A DNA stretch of 64,000 nucleotides. Source: Nonomuraea sp. SBT364 (GTDB taxonomy: Bacteria > Actinomycetota > Actinomycetes > Streptosporangiales > Streptosporangiaceae). Position numbers and translations under genes: made by a program. The notes below the pieces were generated by a model. That model was not told the origin of the DNA. It ran no database searches and worked only from the letters and a program-made list of their open reading frames with translations. Shown piece by piece: positions 8,327 through 16,294 of the stretch; within the stretch, counting starts at the first letter, position 1, and the number at the start of each line of letters is the position of its first letter. Location of the stretch: contig NZ_LAVL01000004.1 in NCBI RefSeq assembly GCF_001083785.1, positions 96,835 through 160,834 of the forward strand, read 5' to 3'.

Positions 8327-8336
8327 TGGTTAACCA
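8327..8336. promoter_or_regulatory. candidate GntR operator
   Basis: A perfect 10-bp palindrome TGGTTAACCA lies 15 bases upstream of the VOC start. FadR/FCD regulators bind TGGT-N-ACCA-like sites (known for the family), so this is a natural autoregulatory site for the GntR protein encoded at the end of this operon. The position would block transcription or the ribosome site. Confidence 0.5.
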
Positions 8337-8764
8337 TTGACAGTTGACCAAATTGCCGGGCGCTGCGGCTGGGGCAGGAAGGCGGGCGGCAGGCGTGCGA
8401 TCACCGCCCACGTCGCCTCATGAGTGCTCGCCTGGGCACGATCTTGTTGGTGCGTCGGGCACCGGCAAGACCCCTGCACTCCCCCAGTTCGGCCACCGGC
8501 ACCTCGCCGCGCGCGGCCGGCGTCAACAGCGCGTCGGTGGCGGACACCGCACGCGGCGCTTGCGCGAGGCTGCCGCCGTGCTCGGGCGGCTCTTCGGACA
8601 GCGTCCGGCCGTCCTGCGGGGAGGCGAATGCCAGGAAGGTGCGCCGCAGACCACGTCCGTGGATGTGGTTGCTGAGCAGGCCACCGCTCCCCGCATGGCG
8701 TTTCGGGTCTACGTGAGCAGTGGCCTGGCGACGCGAGCTCGAATGGCCGGCGCGTTCGCGGGTG
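8337..8764. other. stretch with no convincing gene
   Basis: About 430 bases separate the VOC gene promoter and the end of the small secreted peptide gene. One plus-strand frame contains GASGTGKT, like a Walker A loop, near 8452-8475, but nothing downstream aligns with an ATPase. It could be a worn transposition-helper fragment. I would not call a gene. Confidence 0.35.
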
Positions 8765-8899
8765 CTACATGTCGCGGTTGTCGGGCGTGTCACCCGTCAC
8801 GGTGGACACGGTGCCCGCGCTCGCCGGTGCGGCGACCGCCGCGGCGACCCCGCCGACCAGGAGCGCAGCCGCGATAGTGGTCATGAAGATGCGCTTCAT
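8765..8899 (-). CDS. 44-residue secreted peptide precursor
   Basis: The ATG at 8899 is preceded five bases upstream by GGAGGG, an excellent ribosome site, which argues for a real gene despite its size. The product is almost entirely a signal peptide: basic start MKRIF, hydrophobic core with many Ala and Val, and an Ala-x-Ala site (APASA) predicted to leave a mature peptide of about 16 residues rich in Thr and Asp with no Cys. A longer frame upstream lacks a better start. Role unknown; signalling peptide, wall peptide or a truncated secreted protein are all possible. Confidence 0.65.
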   Translation of the reverse strand: MKRIFMTTIAAALLVGGVAAAVAAPASAGTVSTVTGDTPDNRDM

Positions 8900-9356
8900 G
8901 AGTCCCTCCGATTCCTCGTAGTAATGACACAAAGAATCTTCGCCGTGTACGGGTGTCCCGGCGAGGACATTGACTGCCGATTTGCGCCAGGATCCTGCCA
9001 TTCGGCATCGTCCTCGCTCCTACGGCTCGTCGGACGCGCGATGCTCGTGTGTCGTCGGCTCGGGCGGCGAGGGGTCTGCATTCGCCGGGCGCCGCCCGAG
9101 CTTACCGGCCGGCTGGTGAGCGCACCCGACCGGCGCTTTTCCGCTGCCGCCAATCCTGCGCGGAACTCACGAGCGAGGCAGCTCGTGGACGACGTCGGCG
9201 CCTGCGGCCGTGCGGCACCCGATACGCAGCAAATGAATTCCCACTCCACGGTCAGATGACAGCCTTTTTGTGGCAAGGACCTGAACTCGCCGACTGCCTT
9301 TACATCGCAGCGCGCGATACGGTAGTAAAAAGGCCCGACCGAGCCCGGAGTACATC
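8900..9356. other. intergenic region between secreted-peptide gene and Lsr2
   Basis: This stretch holds the divergent promoters of the small peptide gene and the lsr2-like gene. It has AT-richer patches near 8925-8960 and 9225-9330, compatible with promoters. Open frames here have no recognisable product. Confidence 0.4.
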
Positions 9357-9698
9357 ATGGCCAAGCGAATCATCGAATCCTTCATCGACGACATCGACGG
9401 CAAGGAAGCGACCGGGACGGCGCGGTTCGCCCTCGACGGCCTGGCCTACGAGATCGACCTGTCGGACCAGAACAGGCAAAAGCTGGAGAAGGCCCTTGCG
9501 CCCTTCATCACCAAAGCCCGTCCCGTGCGGACGCCGCGCAACCCCCGTCGCGTACGAGCTTCGAGCGGGAATGCGCCCGCGCTGAGCCGAGAGAAGTCCG
9601 CCGAAATCCGGCAGTGGGCCAAGTCGCAGAATCTCGAGATCAACGAGCGCGGCCGGATCCCGGCCGGCGTCGTGCAGAAGTACGAGGCCGCTCACTGA
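9357..9698 (+). CDS. lsr2: Lsr2-family nucleoid-associated protein
   Basis: The 113 residues match Lsr2 along their whole length. The N-terminal dimerisation beta-hairpin region (MAKRIIESFIDDIDGKEA, with ALDGLAYEIDL) is followed by a basic Arg/Pro linker. The C-terminal DNA-binding domain has the AT-hook-like RGR at 98-100 and ends IPAGVVQKYEAAH. Lsr2 is the actinobacterial functional counterpart of H-NS: it binds the minor groove of AT-rich, often foreign, DNA and silences it. Actinomycetes often carry several copies; this is probably an accessory paralogue given the setting. GGAG lies eight bases upstream of the ATG. Confidence 0.95.
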   Translation: MAKRIIESFIDDIDGKEATGTARFALDGLAYEIDLSDQNRQKLEKALAPFITKARPVRTPRNPRRVRASSGNAPALSREKSAEIRQWAKSQNLEINERGRIPAGVVQKYEAAH

Positions 9699-10173
9699 CG
9701 TCTCCACTGGTCGTCGCGGCGGGCGCCCATGCCGCGTGATCCCATCGAAGACGGCAGAAGACATTGAAGAGGATCGCCGGCTTTTCGAATGCGATCGAGA
9801 GATCGCCGGATGCCGGTCGGGTCCGGCGGGATCGCATGGCCACATTCTCCAGAGCCATGGTCATGGGGTCAGCGTAGTGCCGATGTGGCCATGGCTGTCC
9901 GGCTGAAGCCGAGGTACGCCTGCACGACCTCCCGGCCCTCGTGTCGGCTGCTCAAGCGAGGTCCGGTTTCAGGAAATCTACACTGTAAAGGCGGCCGGTG
10001 AGCTCGCCATCGCGGACCCTGCCGCTCTGTGGAGAGGTCGCGGATTCACCTGCGCGATGCCGGCCGGGCCTGGTACGGCCCCGGGTCCGGCGGGTAGCCG
10101 GTCGAGGGAGCGGAGTCCGCTACATTGGCCTCTCTCAGCGGGCCGGACGGGCCAACGAAGAGGGGAAGTTCCC
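9699..10173. other. non-coding stretch upstream of the RidA-like gene
   Basis: I see no gene in these 475 bases on either strand; open frames are short and have no recognisable motif. The last 150 bases should hold the promoter of the RidA-like gene. Confidence 0.4.
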
Positions 10174-10575
10174 ATGACACTGGAATCCATAAATCCTGAG
10201 GAGATGGAGCCGCCGGTGACGTACAGTCACGTTATCGTTGCCACCGGCACTCGAATGGTTTTCGTCGCAGGTCAGGTGGCCGAGGACAAGGAAGGCAACA
10301 TCGTCGGACACGGCGACATGACGGCTCAGGCCCACCAGGTGTTCGCAAACATCGGCCACGCGCTCGCCGCAGCCGGTGCCCGACCCGACCAGGTGACCAA
10401 GCTGACGATCTTCGTCGCCAACTACAAACGTGAACACCTCGCGAACATCGAGCAGGGGAGAGTCGCGTTGTTCGGTGACCACAAGCCGACCGACACGCTG
10501 GTGGGAGTTGCCGCGCTGTCCAGGCCGGAGTATCTCCTCGAAGTCGACGCTGTTGCGGTCATCGACGCAGTTTGA
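10174..10575 (+). CDS. RidA/YjgF/UK114-family protein
   Basis: The 133-residue protein matches the Rid fold: VTYSHVIVATGTRMVFVAGQ at the start, a central helix (QVFANIGHALAAAGARPDQV), then KLTIFVANY and LLEVDAVAVIDAV. RidA enzymes hydrolyse reactive enamine/imine intermediates using a conserved Arg in the P-x-R segment before the last strands; here that position reads KPTDTLVGV, with no Arg. It may belong to a Rid subgroup without the deaminase activity. GAGGGG lies upstream of the ATG. It appears to be a single-gene unit. Confidence 0.88.
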   Translation: MTLESINPEEMEPPVTYSHVIVATGTRMVFVAGQVAEDKEGNIVGHGDMTAQAHQVFANIGHALAAAGARPDQVTKLTIFVANYKREHLANIEQGRVALFGDHKPTDTLVGVAALSRPEYLLEVDAVAVIDAV

Positions 10576-10641
10576 CCGATCCTCGTCTGCGAGACGGGCG
10601 TGGCACATTGTCCGGTGAATGCGCATTCCGGTCCGGTTGAC

Positions 10642-10965
10642 TCACGACTCCCCGTACCACGGCTGAATCGCGGAACACTCCTGGTGCAGCACGATCGGAT
10701 CAGGGATGAGCCCGTATCGGGCGTCGCCCGGGTACATCACCGCTCTGTGCGGTGTGTCGCCCGCGAATCGGCGGATGGACGCCCAGTCCTCCCAGTAACT
10801 TTGCAGGAAGACGTGAGCATAATCATCCTGTGTCGCGCACCGGAAGAATACGCCGAGGTTTCCGGGAAGTGCCTTGATCTCGTCGATGACCACGTCCTGA
10901 AAGTGCTGCTCGAACGCTCTGCTGGACTCGATCGGCACGACGCCGTGCCATGAACGAAGAATCAT
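10642..10965 (-). CDS. ABM-like (antibiotic biosynthesis monooxygenase-fold) small protein
   Basis: The 107-residue protein has the short alpha-beta ferredoxin-like pattern of ABM-domain proteins: an opening strand MILRSWHGVVP, an amphipathic helix (AFEQHFQDVVIDEI), LGVFFRC, and a strand HVFLQSYWEDWASIRRFAGD. Members include small cofactor-free monooxygenases and heme-degrading or stress proteins. No neighbour gives a pathway. The ATG at 10965 is chosen because the domain starts right there; the ribosome site is weak. Confidence 0.7.
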   Translation of the reverse strand: MILRSWHGVVPIESSRAFEQHFQDVVIDEIKALPGNLGVFFRCATQDDYAHVFLQSYWEDWASIRRFAGDTPHRAVMYPGDARYGLIPDPIVLHQECSAIQPWYGES

Positions 10966-11383
10966 CGGGGCATTCTAAGGCCTGGATCAGGAGGCTTCGA
11001 ATCCATAAATGGCCCCTGTAGGTGCGGCTTGCGGTTGGCCGCCTGATCGGACTTCTCCGGGTTGACCGCCTTGATGCCGCACCCGACCGGGTGCGTGGCC
11101 GGCCCACCGGCGTGCGGCCTGCCGCCGCGGATCACGTACGGCGAATCCCTCTGATGCCAACTTCGTACAGGCCCTGGTGCGGAGAACGAAGCCGCGACCC
11201 CGGGCCGGGCAATGTTGGCAGCAATCCAGCGAAAAGAAGTAATTTTCCACCTTGTGTGCGGCAAATGCTGCGTCTGATGCTTATGTTCGCATTACGTGGT
11301 TCGTTCTGAACCGCTTCGTGCACCAAGCGGGGCGGCCGAACCACGCGTGACCGCCTCCGCGTCTCTGCGAGCGGGGAGAACGA
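10966..11383. other. intergenic region before the giant secreted genes
   Basis: These 418 bases contain no gene I can support. The segment about 11210-11330 is AT-richer and probably carries the promoter for the LamG/RHS pair. GGGAG occurs eight bases before the ATG at 11384. Confidence 0.4.
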
Positions 11384-14300
11384 ATGTTGCGACAAGGGCT
11401 GGTCGTGGCAACTGCGGTGATCATACTGGCAGGGGGCGTCGCCCAGCCCGCAGACGCCGCCGCGGCTACGGGCACGACGGCGCTGGTCCCTGACTGCCGG
11501 CCCTCAACAGTTGAGGCGGACGCCGCGCGCGCCATCGCGGAGGCGTGCGGCGAGCCGGTGGAGGTCGAATCCTTACGGACGCCGACCACTCAGGTTCTCG
11601 CCAACCGTGACGGCACCAGCACGGTGGAGATCTACGCCCACCCGCGCTGGGCCCGGCGGGCCGACGGCTCATGGGCACGGCCGGACGCCGGTCTTGAGGC
11701 GCGGGAGGACGGCTCGGTGGCGCCGCGGGCGTCGGCGCTGGGCCTGGTGCTGTCGGGCGGCGGCGCCGGGCCGCTGCTGCGCGCCAGGCACGAGGGCCGG
11801 GACGTGGCGCTGTCGTGGCCCGATCCGCTGCCCGAGCCGGTGCTGGAGGGCGCCCGCGCCACCTACCCCGAGGTGCTGGCCGGCGTGGGCCTGGTGGTCA
11901 CCGCGCGTGACACCGGATTCTCCTTCGTGCTGGTCGTCAAGGACCGGAAGGCGGCGCAGAATCCGCGGCTGCGCGGCCTGGCGCTGGGCAGTTCCCTGTC
12001 AGGGCTGACCTGGCAGAAGGGCGATGACGGCGGCCTGCGGGCAGTGGACGCCAAGGGCAGGACTGTTCTCGGGGCGCCGGCACCGCGCATGTGGGACTCC
12101 GCGGGCACGCGCTCGGCCGGGACGGGGATCGAGGCGGTGGAGCAGCCGGCGCGGGGCGCCGCCGTCGCGGCGGTGAAGGTGGACCTGGGGGCCGACGGGC
12201 GGTTGACGCTCGTGCCGGACCGAGGGCTGCTGACCGACCCGGCGGCGCGCTTCCCGCTGATCGTGGACCCGGACATCGGCTACGCCTCCTGGACGATGAT
12301 CAACGAGTACTCCGGTAACCAGTCGTACTGGAACTATGACCGGCGGGACTGCTCGGGTGCGGCCAACAGCGAGTGCGGCAAGGTCGGGTACTACGTCGAC
12401 CCGGTGCGCTACCGGTCGATGTTCTCCTTCCCGCCCGTCGCGGTGCACGGCAAGGACATCATCGGGGCGTCGATGTGGATCGACCTGGTGCACTCGGCGT
12501 CGTGCACGGCGAGCACGACGGAGATGCGGGTGGTGCACACCGATCTGGGGCCGGGTACCACCTGGGACAACACGTGGGCCTCCTGGGAGGGCGGCAACGT
12601 CGACACGGTGGTCAACAGCTCCTGCCGCCAGGTGCGGACGCCCACGGAGTTCGATGCGACCTCGGCGGTGAAGCGTGCGGCGTCGGAGCGGTGGAGCCGT
12701 CTCGTCCTGGGGTTGAAGGCGTACGAGGAGGGCTCCGCGGCCGGGTGGAAGAAGTTCGACGCGGTCACGGCCAAGCTGGCGGTCACGATGAACTCGCCGC
12801 CGGACGCTCCTGGGCCGCTGTTCGTGGACGGCAAGCCGTGTGCCGTCGGCGCGGGACGGCCGTTCGTCGCGACGCGGTCACCGACGCTTCGCGCGGGGGT
12901 GCGGGACGCCGACGGCAACTCGCTCAAGGCGTCGTTCTACTGGCGGCGTGTCCGCGAGGACGGCTCCCTGTCGCCGGCCCCGCAGGCGCCGAGCAAGGCC
13001 GAGCCGGAGGTGCCGTCGGGCAGTACGGCGCAGGTGAACGGCTACCCGGGCGTGCTGGAGCCGGGCGAGCAGATGGTGGCCACGGGGGACGTCACCCGTG
13101 ACGGCCGGGCGGACGTGCTCATCCGGGACGGTGACGGCTATCTGTACGCGCTGCCCGGTTGGAGCAGGCAACTGGCTGAGCGTGTCCCGCTGGGCACCGG
13201 GTGGGGCGGGTTCACCGTCGCCGGCGTGACGGACTGGGACAAGGACGGTCGCCCGGACCTTGTGGCGCGCAACGACGCGACCGGTGAGCTGCGTCTGTAT
13301 CCGGGGGGCGCGGCGAAGTACACCTTCGACGCTCCGGTGACCATCGGTGTGGGATGGGGTGGTTACACGCTGGCGGGGCTGGCGGACTGGGATCGTGACG
13401 GGCATGTCGACGTGATCGCCAGGGACGGCGGCGGGGGGCTGTGGCTGTATCCCGGGGAGAGCAAGCGGGTCGCCTCGACGCAGCCGCGGGTGACCCTTGG
13501 GTCCGGCTGGAACGGGTTCACCTACTTCGGCACGATCGACTGGGATCGTGACGGCGCGCCTGATGTGCTGGCTCGGGATCCTTCGAACGGCGTCCTGTGG
13601 CTGTATCCGGGTTCGGGGGGAAGATCGGCCTATTCCGGGAGTCCGGGGCGGTTCGAGGTCGGTTCGGGCTGGTACGGCTACCAGGCGTTCACGACGCCTG
13701 ACATCGACGACGACGGCAAGGCCGACATTGTGGCCGATCCTCCGGACACCACGACGTGGTACGGCTACCAGGGCAGCGGCACGCGCTCGGGTGGCGGGTC
13801 CCGGTGGCCGATGGCCGCGATCGGTCTCTCGCCGAACAGCACGTACCAGTGGTGGGTCACGGCGGCCGACTCGCGTGTCAGCGGGCCGGCCTCGCAGACC
13901 TGCGAGTTCACCGTCGACGTCGCCAAGCCCGTCACGCCGCGTGTGACATCGGACGTGTACAAGGAGGGTACCGACGTCTGCGACGGCGGTGCCTGCGGCT
14001 CGGTGGGACAGACGGGCAGGTTCACCTTCGCCAGCGCCTCGCCGGACGTCGTGCTCTACAAGTGGGGGTTCGACGACCCGCCGGCGGCGGACGCCGTCCC
14101 GGCGGCGTCGGGCGGCAGCGTGTCGGTGGAGTGGGTGCCGGCACAGGGCGGCCAGACGACCCTGTACGTCGCCGCGGTGGACCGCGCGGGCAACGCGAGC
14201 CGCAAGGAGTACCGGTTCGTGGTGGGCTCGCCGGCACCTCCGCGGGCGCGGTGGAAGCTGTCGGACCCGGCAGGGTCGAGCGTGCTGGCCGACGCGACCG

Positions 14301-16162
14301 GCAACGGACGGGACCTTACGGTCATGGGCACTCCGGTGCTGGGTGAGCCCGGCCGGTTGGTCCCGGGTTTCGACGGTGAGCCGCAGACCGCGATGCGGGT
14401 GGACGCGACGAGCGGTTACGCCTCCAGTCCGGATCTGCTTGATACCAGCAGGAGTTTCTCGGTGTCGGCGTGGGCGATGCTGGGGGGCGAGGGCGTCGAT
14501 CAGACCGTGGTGGCGAGCCAGGGCAGCCAGCTGGGTCCGTTCTATCTGGGCGCGACCGACCGGTGGGTGATGCTGGTCCCCTCCCGGGAGACCGACGACG
14601 GGCAGGTCGTGTGGTGGCATGCGCGATCTGCCACCGTTCCGCGGGTGGGTGTGTGGACGCATCTGGCCGGGACCTACGATTCGGCCGCCAAGACGCTGCG
14701 CCTGTACGTCAACGGTGTTCTCGAGGGCACGGTGACCGGCGTGACCACCTTCGACGCGTCCGGTGAGGTGTGGGTGGGCAAGGGCGGGACGCCGTTGCGG
14801 GGCTCGGTGGCCGACGTCCGGGTGTGGGACCGGAAGATCACCGACGCGGAGGTGTTCGATCTCGCCGATCCGATGATCACCGGCCGGGCCGGGGAATGGG
14901 ATTTCGACGAGGTCTATTCGCGCTCCGCGACCGACACCTCGGGCAAGTTTCGCGACATGCCGTTGTTCGGCGGGGCGCACATGCCGCCGGGCGGCGGCCA
15001 TCCGGGATCGGCGTTGCACCTGAACGGCAAGGACGCCTATGCCGCCGTCGACGGGCCGGCACTGCGTACCGACCAGTCGTTCACCGTGGCGGCGTGGGTG
15101 CGGGTCGCGGATCTGAGCCGCGCGCAGACGTTCGTGTCACAGCAGGGTGCCGGAGCCGGGCCCGGGTTCGCGTTGTCGTACGATCCCGCGGACAACGGCA
15201 GGTGGGTGTGGTCGGTGCCGGCCTCGCCCGCTGACACCACCAACGTCACCTCCGCGGCGGTGGCGGCGGTGACCCCGGCCGATTACCACCATCTGACGGG
15301 GGTGCTGGACGTCCAGACGCGGTCGTTGCGGCTGTACGTGGACAGGAAGTTGCAGACGACCGCGCGGCTGAACGCGGCCTGGCAGCCGTGGCAGGCCGAA
15401 GGCGCGCTGCTGGTGGGGCGGGCGCATCAGGGCACCACCCCTGCGGCGTTCGTCGACGGCGCTGTGGACGGCGTCCGCCTGTTCCAGGGCGTGGTGTCCG
15501 ACGTGTCCCGGATCGGGAGCGTGAACCGGTCGACCTTCACCGACACCTTCAGTGACGGCTCCACCGGCGGGTGGAAGCACTACAACGGCGCCTGGTCGGA
15601 GTCCGGGGGTGTCCTGTCGGTGAACTCCGGTGAGGGGCACCGCGCGGTGGTGGACGGCGCGTGGGTGGACTTCGCCGACTTCACCTTCGAAGCTGACGTC
15701 CGGATCGCCTCGGCGTCGGGCGAGGCCGGCGTCGTCTTCCGCAACACGGCCGACGACTACGGCTTGGACGCCTACCGGGGCTACTACGCCGGGTTCGACG
15801 GGACGTCCATGGTGCTGGGCCGGATGGACACCGCCTGGAAGGTGCTGTCACGGGTGCCCGTAGCCGCGGCGGCGGGGGCGTTCCATCACCTCAAGGTGGT
15901 GGCGCACTCGGGGCGGATCCAGGTGTTCTTCGGCGACGCGGCCACCCCGCAGATCGACGTGGTCGACACCGGCTTCCGGTCCGGCGGGATCGGGGTGCGA
16001 GCGGTCCGCACCGGAGCGGCGTTCGACAACGTGTCGGTGGTGAGGAACACCGTTCCGAAGGCCGGCACGCTGTCGAGCCGGAAACCGGCTGTCGGGTCCG
16101 GTGCGGTCCGGCCCGGTCCCGCGATACGGCCTGTCCCGCCACCGGCGGGCTCTGTTTCCTGA
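11384..16162 (+). CDS. giant secreted FG-GAP/LamG-domain protein
   Basis: This 1592-residue protein has a signal peptide (about 1-26, ending QPADAAAA). Residues about 290-480 resemble the DNRLRE-type wall-associated region seen in large actinobacterial secreted proteins. Residues about 560-800 hold five FG-GAP/VCBS-like repeats marked by Ca-binding-style loops (DVTRDGRAD, DWDKDGRPD, DWDRDGHVD, DWDRDGAPD, DIDDDGKAD). Two LamG/concanavalin A-like jellyrolls follow (about 955-1165 and 1170-1380), and a third beta-sandwich domain ends the protein (about 1385-1560). Such modules bind carbohydrate or protein surfaces; no catalytic site is evident. Only 132 bp separate it from the RHS gene, suggesting one operon. 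The start has GGGAG at good distance. Confidence 0.88.
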   Translation: MLRQGLVVATAVIILAGGVAQPADAAAATGTTALVPDCRPSTVEADAARAIAEACGEPVEVESLRTPTTQVLANRDGTSTVEIYAHPRWARRADGSWARPDAGLEAREDGSVAPRASALGLVLSGGGAGPLLRARHEGRDVALSWPDPLPEPVLEGARATYPEVLAGVGLVVTARDTGFSFVLVVKDRKAAQNPRLRGLALGSSLSGLTWQKGDDGGLRAVDAKGRTVLGAPAPRMWDSAGTRSAGTGIEAVEQPARGAAVAAVKVDLGADGRLTLVPDRGLLTDPAARFPLIVDPDIGYASWTMINEYSGNQSYWNYDRRDCSGAANSECGKVGYYVDPVRYRSMFSFPPVAVHGKDIIGASMWIDLVHSASCTASTTEMRVVHTDLGPGTTWDNTWASWEGGNVDTVVNSSCRQVRTPTEFDATSAVKRAASERWSRLVLGLKAYEEGSAAGWKKFDAVTAKLAVTMNSPPDAPGPLFVDGKPCAVGAGRPFVATRSPTLRAGVRDADGNSLKASFYWRRVREDGSLSPAPQAPSKAEPEVPSGSTAQVNGYPGVLEPGEQMVATGDVTRDGRADVLIRDGDGYLYALPGWSRQLAERVPLGTGWGGFTVAGVTDWDKDGRPDLVARNDATGELRLYPGGAAKYTFDAPVTIGVGWGGYTLAGLADWDRDGHVDVIARDGGGGLWLYPGESKRVASTQPRVTLGSGWNGFTYFGTIDWDRDGAPDVLARDPSNGVLWLYPGSGGRSAYSGSPGRFEVGSGWYGYQAFTTPDIDDDGKADIVADPPDTTTWYGYQGSGTRSGGGSRWPMAAIGLSPNSTYQWWVTAADSRVSGPASQTCEFTVDVAKPVTPRVTSDVYKEGTDVCDGGACGSVGQTGRFTFASASPDVVLYKWGFDDPPAADAVPAASGGSVSVEWVPAQGGQTTLYVAAVDRAGNASRKEYRFVVGSPAPPRARWKLSDPAGSSVLADATGNGRDLTVMGTPVLGEPGRLVPGFDGEPQTAMRVDATSGYASSPDLLDTSRSFSVSAWAMLGGEGVDQTVVASQGSQLGPFYLGATDRWVMLVPSRETDDGQVVWWHARSATVPRVGVWTHLAGTYDSAAKTLRLYVNGVLEGTVTGVTTFDASGEVWVGKGGTPLRGSVADVRVWDRKITDAEVFDLADPMITGRAGEWDFDEVYSRSATDTSGKFRDMPLFGGAHMPPGGGHPGSALHLNGKDAYAAVDGPALRTDQSFTVAAWVRVADLSRAQTFVSQQGAGAGPGFALSYDPADNGRWVWSVPASPADTTNVTSAAVAAVTPADYHHLTGVLDVQTRSLRLYVDRKLQTTARLNAAWQPWQAEGALLVGRAHQGTTPAAFVDGAVDGVRLFQGVVSDVSRIGSVNRSTFTDTFSDGSTGGWKHYNGAWSESGGVLSVNSGEGHRAVVDGAWVDFADFTFEADVRIASASGEAGVVFRNTADDYGLDAYRGYYAGFDGTSMVLGRMDTAWKVLSRVPVAAAAGAFHHLKVVAHSGRIQVFFGDAATPQIDVVDTGFRSGGIGVRAVRTGAAFDNVSVVRNTVPKAGTLSSRKPAVGSGAVRPGPAIRPVPPPAGSVS

Positions 16163-16294
16163 CCGCTCCCATCCAGCGTCGCACGCTTCGTGAGCGGGCG
16201 GCGGACACCTGACCGACCCGGTCCTCATTTTCACCCCGGCGGGGACGTGCGCCGGGCATGTCAGCACGCAGTTCGGTTCGAGGCAAGGACAGAC

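Noticed and set aside
8344..8760. Possible IstB-like ATPase from a GASGTGKT motif
   Set aside because: Only the P-loop-like octet is recognisable; no Walker B or other IstB segment follows in any frame, so it may be chance.
12878..15019. 713-codon open frame antisense to the LamG protein gene
   Set aside because: Low-complexity Arg/His/Gly product, no ribosome site, opposite strand has recognisable domains.
16190..16294. Upstream extension of the RHS gene to 16190
   Set aside because: The extra 35 residues are not signal-like; the ATG at 16295 has AAGGA upstream and is directly before a signal peptide.
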